From the NCBI GenBank assembly GCA_903938955.1, contig CAJAFJ010000316.1:1-6132 (forward strand): DNA of 6,132 nt, read 5' to 3'. Source of the DNA: an uncultured beta proteobacterium (GTDB lineage Bacteria; Pseudomonadota; Gammaproteobacteria; Burkholderiales; Burkholderiaceae). Made by a program: the position numbers and the translations under genes. Positions within the stretch are counted from its first letter, which is position 1. Every line of letters starts with the position of its first letter. Of the stretch, positions 1 to 6,116 are shown in pieces. The notes beneath the pieces were generated by a model. The model worked only from the letters and a program-made list of their open reading frames with translations. It was not told the origin of the DNA and searched no databases.

Positions 1-1
1 C

Positions 2-463
2 GGTATCAGCGGTCAAAGCGAAATGTGGGTGCAAACCTTTCACCCAGCGCACCCCCTGTTTGAGGCCCTGAAGCGCCACGACTACCCGGCCTTTGCCGCA
101 CAGCAACTGAAAGACCGCGAGCAGGCCGCCATGCCGCCCTTCAGCTTTCAGGCGCTGGTGCGGGCCGAAGCGCGCACGCAGGAAGTGGCGCAGGGCTTTT
201 TAACCGCCGCCAGCGCGGGCGCCGCCGGACTGCCCGATGCCGCGCACTATGCGCAACACCTCACCCTGTACCCGGCGGTACCCATGAGCATGCAGCGGGT
301 GGCCAATATCGAGCGCGCCCAGATGCTGATCGAGAGCCCGTCACGCGCGGCGCTGCAGCACTTTTTGACCGCCTGGCAAACCGTGCTGCACGCCACCCGC
401 CAGCAGCCCGAAGGCAAAGGGCTGATTCGCTGGGCGGTGGATGTGGACCCGCTAGCTATTTAA
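2..463 (+). CDS. priA: Primosomal protein N' (PriA helicase), C-terminal fragment
   Basis: This is the last 153 codons of PriA, the 3'-to-5' superfamily 2 DNA helicase that recognises stalled forks and reloads the replicative helicase during replication restart. The gene enters from the left edge, open in frame from base 2, so the helicase core is outside the window. Recognisable pieces in order are the end of the helicase core (SGQSEMWVQTFHPAHPLF, compare VVLQTHHPEHPLL in E. coli), the Asp-Arg-Glu-Gln-Ala-x-Met-Pro-Pro-Phe segment, then the C-terminal domain with Arg-Ala-Glu-Ala, the Leu-Ile-Glu-Ser-Pro-Ser-Arg-Ala-Ala-Leu-Gln block (QILLQHPSRVRLQ in E. coli), and the characteristic ending RWAVDVDPLAI before TAA. 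The E. coli comparison is from memory. It is a core gene facing the minus-strand unit, with no sign of decay. The first internal ATG (position 23) is not a real start. Confidence 0.95.
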   Translation, partial: GISGQSEMWVQTFHPAHPLFEALKRHDYPAFAAQQLKDREQAAMPPFSFQALVRAEARTQEVAQGFLTAASAGAAGLPDAAHYAQHLTLYPAVPMSMQRVANIERAQMLIESPSRAALQHFLTAWQTVLHATRQQPEGKGLIRWAVDVDPLAI

Positions 464-473
464 TTTAGACTTT

Positions 474-1289
474 TCAGGGCACCAAAGCCGCACGAATGAG
501 CGCGCGTGCATCCCAAAAATAACCTTGCTCACTGAGTCGGGATGCCACGCGAAGCTTGTCAACCAGCGCATCCGACTCGGGGCTCCCGCTCCCCTCTTGC
601 AGCAGCGATTGCTGCAGCTCGGCGAGCATGGCGGCGGGCTCCACCAGCAGCGCCCCCTCAAATTTACTGCCCGAGTACACCAGCTTCCACTGCAAATTTG
701 CACCCGGCTTAAGGAGGGCAACCGGCAGTGTGATGATTTGCGTGGGGCCACTCTGACGATGAACCAAGCGGCCATTGCTAAACAACTCAAATGAGCCAAA
801 GTTCGCATCCGGCGTTGGCCCCAACGCGATGGTCAGGTCGGCCACCGGCTGCGCCAGTCGCCCGACGGGGAGGTTCGCCACCAGGTAGTCGCCTTCGGCA
901 CCGCGTGACGAGCCATTTTTAATGCGGTGCACCCCTTCGAGCACGACCACCATTTGTTTGAGAATATTCGCAGCGCCGGCATTGTCCGACGCAGACGCGC
1001 CCTCTGAAGGCAGCACCAAGGAGCCACGGCTCACTTCCCGCTTGGCTATCGCATTTTGCGGCCCGGCTACAAATACATCGACAGTCCCGGTGGCGACACG
1101 CAAACGGCGGCAATCATGGGCTGACAAGGCAATCGGGAAAGGCGTTGAGATTTCTCCTGAACGATTCATGACCCGGGCATCGGCATCCAGCCCGCGGTAC
1201 GCGCAAGGTGTCGCCCAGGCGTTCAGGGGCAAACCCACGCACAGGGCCAGAGCAAGGCAACGAGCCTGGGTTGTCAATGATTCAAACAT
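474..1289 (-). CDS. Exported 271-aa protein, DUF928-like layout, function unknown
   Basis: I do not recognise a characterised family with certainty. The product has a Sec signal peptide (hydrophobic stretch about residues 11-22, likely cleavage after Ala-Trp-Ala26), so the mature protein is periplasmic or outer. Mature residues include Cys29 and Cys60, a possible disulfide pair. Residues about 60-215 alternate in a beta-rich pattern, and the last 55 residues form helices ending in Ser-Glu-Gln-Gly-Tyr-Phe-Trp-Asp-Ala-Arg-Ala-Leu. A beta region with a Leu-Pro and Pro-Gly-x-x-Leu-x-Trp segment (188-201), followed by a helix with a Gly-aromatic-aromatic-x-Ala-x-x-x-Leu pattern, recalls DUF928. 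That is inference from memory. ATG 1289 is chosen because AGGAG lies 5 nt upstream and the signal peptide then starts normally; a GTG at 1319, directly after the caspase stop codon, lacks such a site. The 30-bp gap to the caspase gene suggests one transcript. TGA is at 476-474. Confidence 0.85.
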   Translation of the reverse strand: MFESLTTQARCLALALCVGLPLNAWATPCAYRGLDADARVMNRSGEISTPFPIALSAHDCRRLRVATGTVDVFVAGPQNAIAKREVSRGSLVLPSEGASASDNAGAANILKQMVVVLEGVHRIKNGSSRGAEGDYLVANLPVGRLAQPVADLTIALGPTPDANFGSFELFSNGRLVHRQSGPTQIITLPVALLKPGANLQWKLVYSGSKFEGALLVEPAAMLAELQQSLLQEGSGSPESDALVDKLRVASRLSEQGYFWDARALIRAALVP

Positions 1290-1294
1290 CAGAA

Positions 1295-1299
1295 CTCCT
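1295..1299 (-). promoter_or_regulatory. Ribosome binding site deciding the ATG 1289 start
   Basis: On the minus strand AGGAG sits 5 nt before the ATG at 1289. It favours this ATG over the in-frame GTG at 1319. Confidence 0.75.
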
Positions 1300-1319
1300 G
1301 AAAATCGCGTGCGGCCCAC

Positions 1320-3119
1320 CTACTTGGCCCGCACCAGCATCACATCGCCAACCAGATTGCTGATTTCAGTGGGCTCCTGGCGGCTCTTGGTTTCTTGTTT
1401 GACAGCTTCGCGTACGCGCTTGAAGAGTTGTTCGACGGTTTGGTTGGGTGTGGCCAGTTGCGAGGCAAAGTGTTTGCTGAAGACACTGTTTTTGCCCGTG
1501 CCATCTTCGGCCGTTCGCCCCGCCGTGGTGGCAAACGCGATCAAGCCTCCTTGGGGTGGCTTGCGAATAGCGGCCAAACCACCCCCGGCAAGGCTGCGAC
1601 TGGACGCCGGAAGCGGGTTGTCGCGGCAGGCGTCAATCACCACCAGTTTGACGACTGGGGCCGCCACTTCGAGCTGGGCAATTACGCCCGCCAATTGAAC
1701 CCCACCGCCGTCGCGAACGTCTTCCATGGTGCGCATTTTGGCGTTGTCAACGGGCATCAGGTAGTTTTCACCATCCGCCTGCAAGGCGTGGCCGGCGTAA
1801 TAAAACAGGGCAACGTCGGCCCCCCTGGCGCGTGCCGCAAAATCTCGCGTGGCAGTGTCAAACCTTGCTGACTCAACGTTCTCAAGGGTCAGAACATCAA
1901 AACCAATGCGCTTGAGTCGGTCACTCACCAGGCGTGCGTCGTTCACCGGATTGATCAGCGCGCTGCGCTGGTAACGGGCATTGCCAATCACCAGCGCCAC
2001 ACGCCGGCCACCGGCCACGGCGCTGCCCTGCCTTGGCAATGCCGCCAATGCGGTCTCTGATGTGGGCATGAACGCGGTTGGATTTTCACGCAGCGCTTTT
2101 TCTGTCAAGGCCAGGCGACGGTCAATTTGAGCCTCCGGCGCGTTGACCAACTCAGAAGCCCGCTTGTACCCCTGGTTGGCCCGCAGCAAGTCGCCACGAA
2201 CCTCCTGGCAAAAAGCGACATTGAACGTCAGGGCCCGGGATTCTTTGGCATCAAGATAAATCTCCTCGAAGCGCCTGCAGGCCTCGTCCATGCGCTTGGC
2301 TTTTGCAAACTCAGTGGCGGCTTCAAAGTCTTTGCGCTGCGCCAGTGGCAGGGCCGCGTCAGCCCCCATGAGGTCAAGGGGCCGCAGCTCATAGGAAGGC
2401 GCCAAGATGCGCATCGCGTTGGCGGTGGTGTCGAGCATTGCGCCATAGGCGAGTTGACCGGCGTCAGCCCGCGCTGTCTGGGCATCATCACAGCGGTAGT
2501 GTTTGCTTTCACCAGTCACAGAGTCGGCAAATACGAATCGTGCGTCGGAGGCCCGAAACACGCGCAAACGCGCCGCTGCAAACCCTTGCGTGGTGGTGCA
2601 GTGCACTTTGGTCGTGCGGCTCTGGCCTTTGGGGCAGGCGGCAAACAGTTTGGTTTCGACCGCGCATGAATAGCGGTCTTCAGTGCTGGCTGCGTTTTTG
2701 ACATCCGAGCCACCCCCGGTCACCACGATGACCGCCTCAACCGCGTTGCTCTTGGCCAGGGCGGCCAACTGGGCATCTGAAGGCTGACCATTGAAGCTGG
2801 GGCCCAGCTTGGCTTGGGTGTAGTGCGGGCGCTCATTGACTCGCAGCTTGCTCATCTCAGACTCAAAGCCCAGGGCAATTTGCCGCGCCACCGCCGAACT
2901 GTCGCTCACGATCAACACCGATTTCAAGGCCCCGGCTTCAGCATTTTTGGCAGGCACATAAAAAGTCACCTTGGGCGCCACCGAATCAGAAATGGATTGA
3001 CTCAGGTTGGTCATGGTGGTCGCCAGACAGCCCGTGAGTAACACGGCGCTGACCACAAGGGCGACATACCTGACCAGTTTGCGCGCCATTTTGGCGCGAG
3101 TCTCACCACTGCAATTCAT
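1320..3119 (-). CDS. Lipoprotein caspase-family (peptidase C14) protein
   Basis: A 599-aa envelope protein with a caspase-like cysteine protease domain. The N-terminus has basic residues, a hydrophobic stretch (19-28) and a lipobox Leu-Leu-Thr-Gly-Cys31; Leu32 after it is not an inner-membrane retention signal, so outer-membrane anchoring facing the periplasm is likely. Residues about 60-205 have the pattern of a CsgG/TolB N-terminal-like domain (VEAVIVVTGGG at 127-137, then ARLRVFRASDARFVFADSV at 183-201), with Cys152, 162, 174 and 210 available for disulfides. Residues about 263-345 are helical and TPR-like. The C14 domain spans about 372-598: RRVALVIGNARY at 372-383, catalytic His444 in YYAGHALQ, NYLMPVD at 452-458, catalytic Cys498 in VVIDACRDNP, and GKNSVFSKHF at 542-551. 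Both catalytic residues are present, so activity is plausible; substrate and trigger are unknown. ATG 3119 has GGGGAG 6 nt upstream; the ATG at 3089 is less well placed. It is divergent from the CHASE2 gene and is followed after 30 bp by the exported 271-aa gene. Confidence 0.93.
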   Translation of the reverse strand: MNCSGETRAKMARKLVRYVALVVSAVLLTGCLATTMTNLSQSISDSVAPKVTFYVPAKNAEAGALKSVLIVSDSSAVARQIALGFESEMSKLRVNERPHYTQAKLGPSFNGQPSDAQLAALAKSNAVEAVIVVTGGGSDVKNAASTEDRYSCAVETKLFAACPKGQSRTTKVHCTTTQGFAAARLRVFRASDARFVFADSVTGESKHYRCDDAQTARADAGQLAYGAMLDTTANAMRILAPSYELRPLDLMGADAALPLAQRKDFEAATEFAKAKRMDEACRRFEEIYLDAKESRALTFNVAFCQEVRGDLLRANQGYKRASELVNAPEAQIDRRLALTEKALRENPTAFMPTSETALAALPRQGSAVAGGRRVALVIGNARYQRSALINPVNDARLVSDRLKRIGFDVLTLENVESARFDTATRDFAARARGADVALFYYAGHALQADGENYLMPVDNAKMRTMEDVRDGGGVQLAGVIAQLEVAAPVVKLVVIDACRDNPLPASSRSLAGGGLAAIRKPPQGGLIAFATTAGRTAEDGTGKNSVFSKHFASQLATPNQTVEQLFKRVREAVKQETKSRQEPTEISNLVGDVMLVRAK

Positions 3120-3125
3120 AGTTGG

Positions 3126-3131
3126 CTCCCC
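3126..3131 (-). promoter_or_regulatory. Ribosome binding site of the caspase gene
   Basis: The minus strand reads GGGGAG, 6 nt before ATG 3119. The alternative in-frame ATG at 3089 has only a distant, weak GGTGAGA. This supports the longer N-terminus ahead of the lipoprotein signal. Confidence 0.65.
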
Positions 3132-3136
3132 AGTTT

Positions 3137-3156
3137 TAAAGTTTTTTGCAACTTTA
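3137..3156. repeat. 7-bp inverted repeat in the caspase leader
   Basis: TAAAGTT (3137-3143) and AACTTTA (3150-3156) are perfect inverted arms around a 6-nt spacer. In the minus-strand transcript this hairpin would lie 5 nt upstream of the ribosome binding site, so it could be a leader hairpin, or part of an operator in the DNA. It is AT-rich and short, so it may be incidental. Confidence 0.35.
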
Positions 3157-3172
3157 TGTTACCGCATATGAT
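3146..3172 (+). promoter_or_regulatory. Possible promoter for the CHASE2 gene
   Basis: TTGCAA (3146-3151) and TATGAT (3167-3172, one mismatch to the sigma-70 -10 box) are separated by 15 nt, shorter than ideal. Transcription would start near 3179, inside the palindrome at 3174-3202, leaving a leader of about 80 nt. No convincing -35/-10 pair is visible for the divergent caspase gene; TAACAT (minus strand, 3161-3156) is its best -10 candidate. Confidence 0.25.
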
Positions 3173-3173
3173 A

Positions 3174-3202
3174 TTTTGGTCTGACTCAAAGCCAGACCAA
3201 AA
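3174..3202. promoter_or_regulatory. Palindromic operator candidate between divergent genes
   Basis: A perfect 10-bp inverted repeat, TTTTGGTCTG (3174-3183) and CAGACCAAAA (3193-3202), with a 9-nt centre; after one mismatch two further pairs (3185-3186 with 3190-3191) extend the symmetry. It lies between the divergent caspase and CHASE2 start codons. Neither strand has a T-run after the stem, so a terminator is unlikely; a binding site for a dimeric regulator acting on one or both genes is the natural reading. No regulator gene is encoded in the window. Confidence 0.55.
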
Positions 3203-3248
3203 ACAGCGCGTGACCAGATTGACTGGCGCCAATAAAAATATTTGATTC

Positions 3249-3256
3249 GAGGGGAG
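3249..3256 (+). promoter_or_regulatory. Ribosome binding site deciding the GTG 3262 start
   Basis: GAGGGGAG ends 5 nt before the GTG at 3262. An in-frame GTG at 3256 overlaps this site itself and therefore cannot use it. Confidence 0.75.
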
Positions 3257-3261
3257 TGCGG

Positions 3262-4890
3262 GTGAAATTCTGGACAAAAAACCGACGTAGGCAGATTCAG
3301 TGCTTCTTGGTGGGCGAGCCATTTTGGGAGCTTTGGGGCGGGCTAATTTTCGCAACGGTCATCATGTCGGCGATCGTGTCCTTGACCTTGCAGCTGTTTG
3401 AGACAGGCATCCGCGAGTTGGTGGACACCACCGTGCAGAGCACCCTGCTGCAACGCTTGGCGGAGTCAGATTACCAGCCCCAGCCGTGCGATAAAAACGG
3501 TCCGCCGTCAAAGGCCTGCATTTCGGTGGTGGGCATTGACGACACAGATTTCAGAGGCATCTTCAAGCAACAATCTCCGTTAAACCCCGATCAACTTCTG
3601 GCGTTGTTCAACGCCATGCTGTCCGCACCGCCGCGCCTGGTCGCCATCGATCTGGACCTGTCACCCGCGTCAGAAGAAGAGTGGACTGCCCGTAAGCGAC
3701 TGCTGGCCAGTTTGCAGGCGCTGGCCCAGGTCACCCGCTTGGTGATGGTTTGCCCGCAAGGCTACTCGACCCCTGAGCCGGGCCCGCTGGACCAAAAATG
3801 GGTGCAGCATTTTGGTTCAGAGGTGCAATTTGCGTCACCTGACCTGAGTGTGGACGGCCTTTACTATGACAGCGCGGCCAAACTCAAGACGCTGGGCATA
3901 GTGTCAGCGGCATCGGCCAAGGCCCCGCCCGCGCAGGACGACAAGGTGGACTGGGATGTGCACTGCCGGAGTTTGTTGAATGAAGCCGCTGGAAAACCTA
4001 AGTTGAGCCTTATCCGCCCGGCTCCGGTGGCGGTGTCCAGCTTTGCGCAGGCCCTCGCCCAGCCTCAGTCGCTCGCGAACCGCATCGTGCTTGTCGGGGG
4101 CAAGTGGGGCATTAACGACCAGTTCCGCTTGCGTGGGCAGACCGACGCCTTTTATGGCGTGAGCCTGCATGCCTGGGTAACCGCCACCGAGCTCACGGAG
4201 CTGAGGCCGCTGCCGGAGTCCGCCAACCTGGTATTGGATGTGCTGATTGGCATGCTGGCCGGGGGGGCGTTTGTCTTGATTTGGGGCCAGATCGCAGCGC
4301 ACCGGCGCCGCTATGGCATGCGCACGTTTTTTTACATGCTGTTCTTTGCTGTGGCGTTCGGTCTGCCCATCGCGTGGGTGCTTGCAGCGGCCTACTTTGC
4401 CCAATTTGGCATCGTTTTAGGCGCGGCCGGCATGATTTTGTCAGCGGCTGCGGACAGTTTTCTGTCGGCGCATGACACGCTGCTGGAGCCACCGGACAAA
4501 CACCAGAAGAACTCCCAAGCACCGCCGTGGTGGCGGTTGGCGGCCAGGCCACTGGGGGCGACTCTTATGGCCACCTTGCTGCTGCTGTCGCTCTTTTACA
4601 AAGGCGAGAGCGTCTGCATTTGTCTGGCCTGTGGCAGCCTGGCCGGAGTCTTTTTTGGCTTGCTGGATGCGGGCCAGGCACCACCTGCAGTGCCCAGGCG
4701 ATACGAAGGACTCTGTGACCTTACGATGCGGTTGCTATGGTTAGTGGCCAAAACAGCGGCGCTGATTTGGGCCGCTCTAAACACCTTCGACGTGGCCACT
4801 GGCGCCCTGCTGCTGGCGTTCATGGCCAGCTGGTTTCTCAGCTACCACCGACTCACCCGAAACAAAATAGCCAATATCAACCCGTCTTGA
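3262..4890 (+). CDS. CHASE2-domain polytopic inner-membrane protein
   Basis: A 542-aa membrane protein starting at GTG. A basic N-terminus (KNRRR) precedes membrane helix 1 (about 25-47). A periplasmic CHASE2 sensory domain follows at about 48-318, marked by ISVVGIDDTDF (87-97), RLVAIDLDLSP (125-135), NRIVLVGG (273-280) and FYGVSLHAWVTATEL (297-311). Cys76, 86, 164 and 235 in this domain could form disulfides. The C-terminal part has about seven more helices (near 320-340, 355-377, 379-397, 431-447, 451-470, 489-508, 511-527). Basic loops RRRYGMR, VPRRYEG and YHRLTRNK fall on the cytoplasmic side, as the positive-inside rule expects. CHASE2 normally feeds a kinase, cyclase or diguanylate cyclase; no such domain is present, so any signal must pass through membrane partners. 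The ligand is unknown. It is divergent from the caspase gene across a shared intergenic region with a palindrome. TGA is at 4888-4890. Confidence 0.88.
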   Translation: MKFWTKNRRRQIQCFLVGEPFWELWGGLIFATVIMSAIVSLTLQLFETGIRELVDTTVQSTLLQRLAESDYQPQPCDKNGPPSKACISVVGIDDTDFRGIFKQQSPLNPDQLLALFNAMLSAPPRLVAIDLDLSPASEEEWTARKRLLASLQALAQVTRLVMVCPQGYSTPEPGPLDQKWVQHFGSEVQFASPDLSVDGLYYDSAAKLKTLGIVSAASAKAPPAQDDKVDWDVHCRSLLNEAAGKPKLSLIRPAPVAVSSFAQALAQPQSLANRIVLVGGKWGINDQFRLRGQTDAFYGVSLHAWVTATELTELRPLPESANLVLDVLIGMLAGGAFVLIWGQIAAHRRRYGMRTFFYMLFFAVAFGLPIAWVLAAAYFAQFGIVLGAAGMILSAAADSFLSAHDTLLEPPDKHQKNSQAPPWWRLAARPLGATLMATLLLLSLFYKGESVCICLACGSLAGVFFGLLDAGQAPPAVPRRYEGLCDLTMRLLWLVAKTAALIWAALNTFDVATGALLLAFMASWFLSYHRLTRNKIANINPS

Positions 4891-4901
4891 CCGTTGATTT
4901 A

Positions 4902-4929
4902 TGGACTGGTTGTTGACCATGCGCATAAT
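4902..4929 (+). promoter_or_regulatory. Possible promoter for the transglutaminase-like gene
   Basis: TGGACT (4902-4907, four of six matches to the -35 box) and CATAAT (4924-4929, five of six to the -10 box) are 16 nt apart, which would give a leader of about 45 nt. The 92-bp gap after the CHASE2 stop, with no terminator-like hairpin in it, also allows read-through, so this promoter is tentative. Confidence 0.35.
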
Positions 4930-4982
4930 GAAAATGAGTGTTCAGCGTTTGACTCAGCCTCTAACCCCTGAGGAGTCGCGTC

Positions 4983-6116
4983 ATGCCCACTTTGAAAATA
5001 TTGCTTTTGGCGATCGCGTGCTGGGTCAGCCCGGCCCAAGCGGAGATTCAGTTTCTTTGCCCGACCCAACTGGCGCCATTGCAGCCGAATGTCACCGCCT
5101 ATCTGCGTGCGCTGCGCATTTCTGCCGACCAGGTGGTGCAAACCATCGACCCGGTCAGCGGCAGTTTCACCCTGGCACTCAGCACACCACCCGACGACAC
5201 CCGCACCCTGGACCTGGCCAGCCGCCCCGCCTACGCCTTGGCGCCGGAGTGGGTCTACCTGCCCGGCCCCCGTGGCAGCACGCGGGCGGTGGCCACGGTA
5301 TCCCGCAAAGAGATCATGCTGGCCCTGCTCCAGCATGGCCGCGTGACCCAGTTGACGGCCGCCGACTGCCGCATTGAAGCGCTGGTGAACATGGTCGGCG
5401 TGCGGAAAAACATCGTGGCCTGGGCCGAACAACTGCACTGGGTCTGGCCCGACGGCGGTAGCGCCCACTGGAATCAAGCCTACTGGACGCGGGGCACGCC
5501 CAAACGCGGCGTTCCGCTGCCCACGGCCGTCATGGATGTTTTTTTACAGCAAGAAAAATACAGCATTGGCTGCTATGCCGCGATCAAGCTGCTGCTGGTG
5601 CAGGGTGTGCTGGACTACCACCACCGGGTCAACCCCGACCCGGTGCGCGCGCGCCGGGTGGAGGCCGCCTTGCTGAGCGACGGCGAGCCCCTGGTGGATG
5701 TGGAGCCCGCCAATATGTGGCACTTCGAGAAAGACTACACCCCGGTGAAGGGCGACCATCTGGGCAAGCTGATGGAACTGGAAACCGGGGTCGCCCCGGG
5801 CAACTTTGTCCCCGGCGATTGGGCCTACCTGCTCAACACCGACATCGTCAGCTACGAAAAAATTGGCTACGAAGGCTCCAACGCCGTGTATCTTGGCGGC
5901 AACCGGTTTAACGATTTTTACAACGACCACGCCCACAGCTACACCTACGAGGAAAAGCTCAATGAGGTGTACCAGTGGCGCCACGGCGTGTTCAGCCGCT
6001 CGCGGGATGCCGCCAAAATCCAGCCGCTCACGCCCGAAAAACTGCGCAGCTTGAGCCTGACGCCCGCTCAGGGTGGCCTTCAGCTCGACATTCGGGCCAT
6101 TCCCCTGATGTTCTGA
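4983..6116 (+). CDS. Exported Tgl-like transglutaminase-fold protein
   Basis: A 377-aa exported protein: Sec signal peptide 1-20 ending Ala-Gln-Ala, a domain of unknown type at about 21-145, then a C-terminal region resembling Bacillus Tgl, the protein-glutamine gamma-glutamyltransferase that cross-links spore coat proteins. Matching pieces, recalled rather than aligned, are TAVMDVFLQQEKYSIGCYAAIKL (181-203, catalytic Cys equivalent Cys197), MWHFEKDYT (245-253), FVPGDWAYLLN (275-285), YEGSNAVYLGGN (296-307), and a His-containing stretch (316-318) followed by EEKLNEVYQWR. If active it would form isopeptide bonds, or hydrolyse amides, between periplasmic or cell-wall proteins. The Glu that precedes the Cys in Bacillus Tgl is Gly196 here, so the chemistry may differ. 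AGGAG lies 7 nt before ATG 4983, a strong start. It lies 92 bp after the CHASE2 gene on the same strand; co-transcription is possible. An NlpC/P60-type hydrolase of related fold is the alternative. Confidence 0.8.
   Translation: MPTLKILLLAIACWVSPAQAEIQFLCPTQLAPLQPNVTAYLRALRISADQVVQTIDPVSGSFTLALSTPPDDTRTLDLASRPAYALAPEWVYLPGPRGSTRAVATVSRKEIMLALLQHGRVTQLTAADCRIEALVNMVGVRKNIVAWAEQLHWVWPDGGSAHWNQAYWTRGTPKRGVPLPTAVMDVFLQQEKYSIGCYAAIKLLLVQGVLDYHHRVNPDPVRARRVEAALLSDGEPLVDVEPANMWHFEKDYTPVKGDHLGKLMELETGVAPGNFVPGDWAYLLNTDIVSYEKIGYEGSNAVYLGGNRFNDFYNDHAHSYTYEEKLNEVYQWRHGVFSRSRDAAKIQPLTPEKLRSLSLTPAQGGLQLDIRAIPLMF

Noticed and set aside
922..1698. 258-codon plus-strand open frame running antisense across both minus-strand genes
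   Set aside because: It has no ribosome binding site, its composition is typical of a high-GC antisense shadow, and the opposite strand carries clear signal-peptide and caspase motifs.
2127..2669. 180-codon plus-strand open frame inside the caspase gene
   Set aside because: Antisense shadow; the minus-strand frame has recognisable domains throughout.
3174..3202. Palindrome as a rho-independent terminator
   Set aside because: No T-run follows the stem on either strand, and it lies between divergent starts where no transcript needs to end.
3904..4404. 166-codon minus-strand open frame
   Set aside because: Antisense shadow of the CHASE2 gene with no start signals.
4913..4929. TTGACC (4913-4918) paired with CATAAT (4924-4929) as a promoter
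   Set aside because: The spacer is only 5 nt, far too short for sigma-70 recognition.
4901..5377. Plus-strand open frame starting in the gap after the CHASE2 gene
   Set aside because: It overlaps the Tgl-like gene in another frame, gives a low-complexity Pro/Gly/His-rich product and lacks a ribosome binding site.
4899..5477. 192-codon minus-strand open frame
   Set aside because: It lies mostly antisense to the Tgl-like gene, which has a strong ribosome binding site, signal peptide and family motifs.
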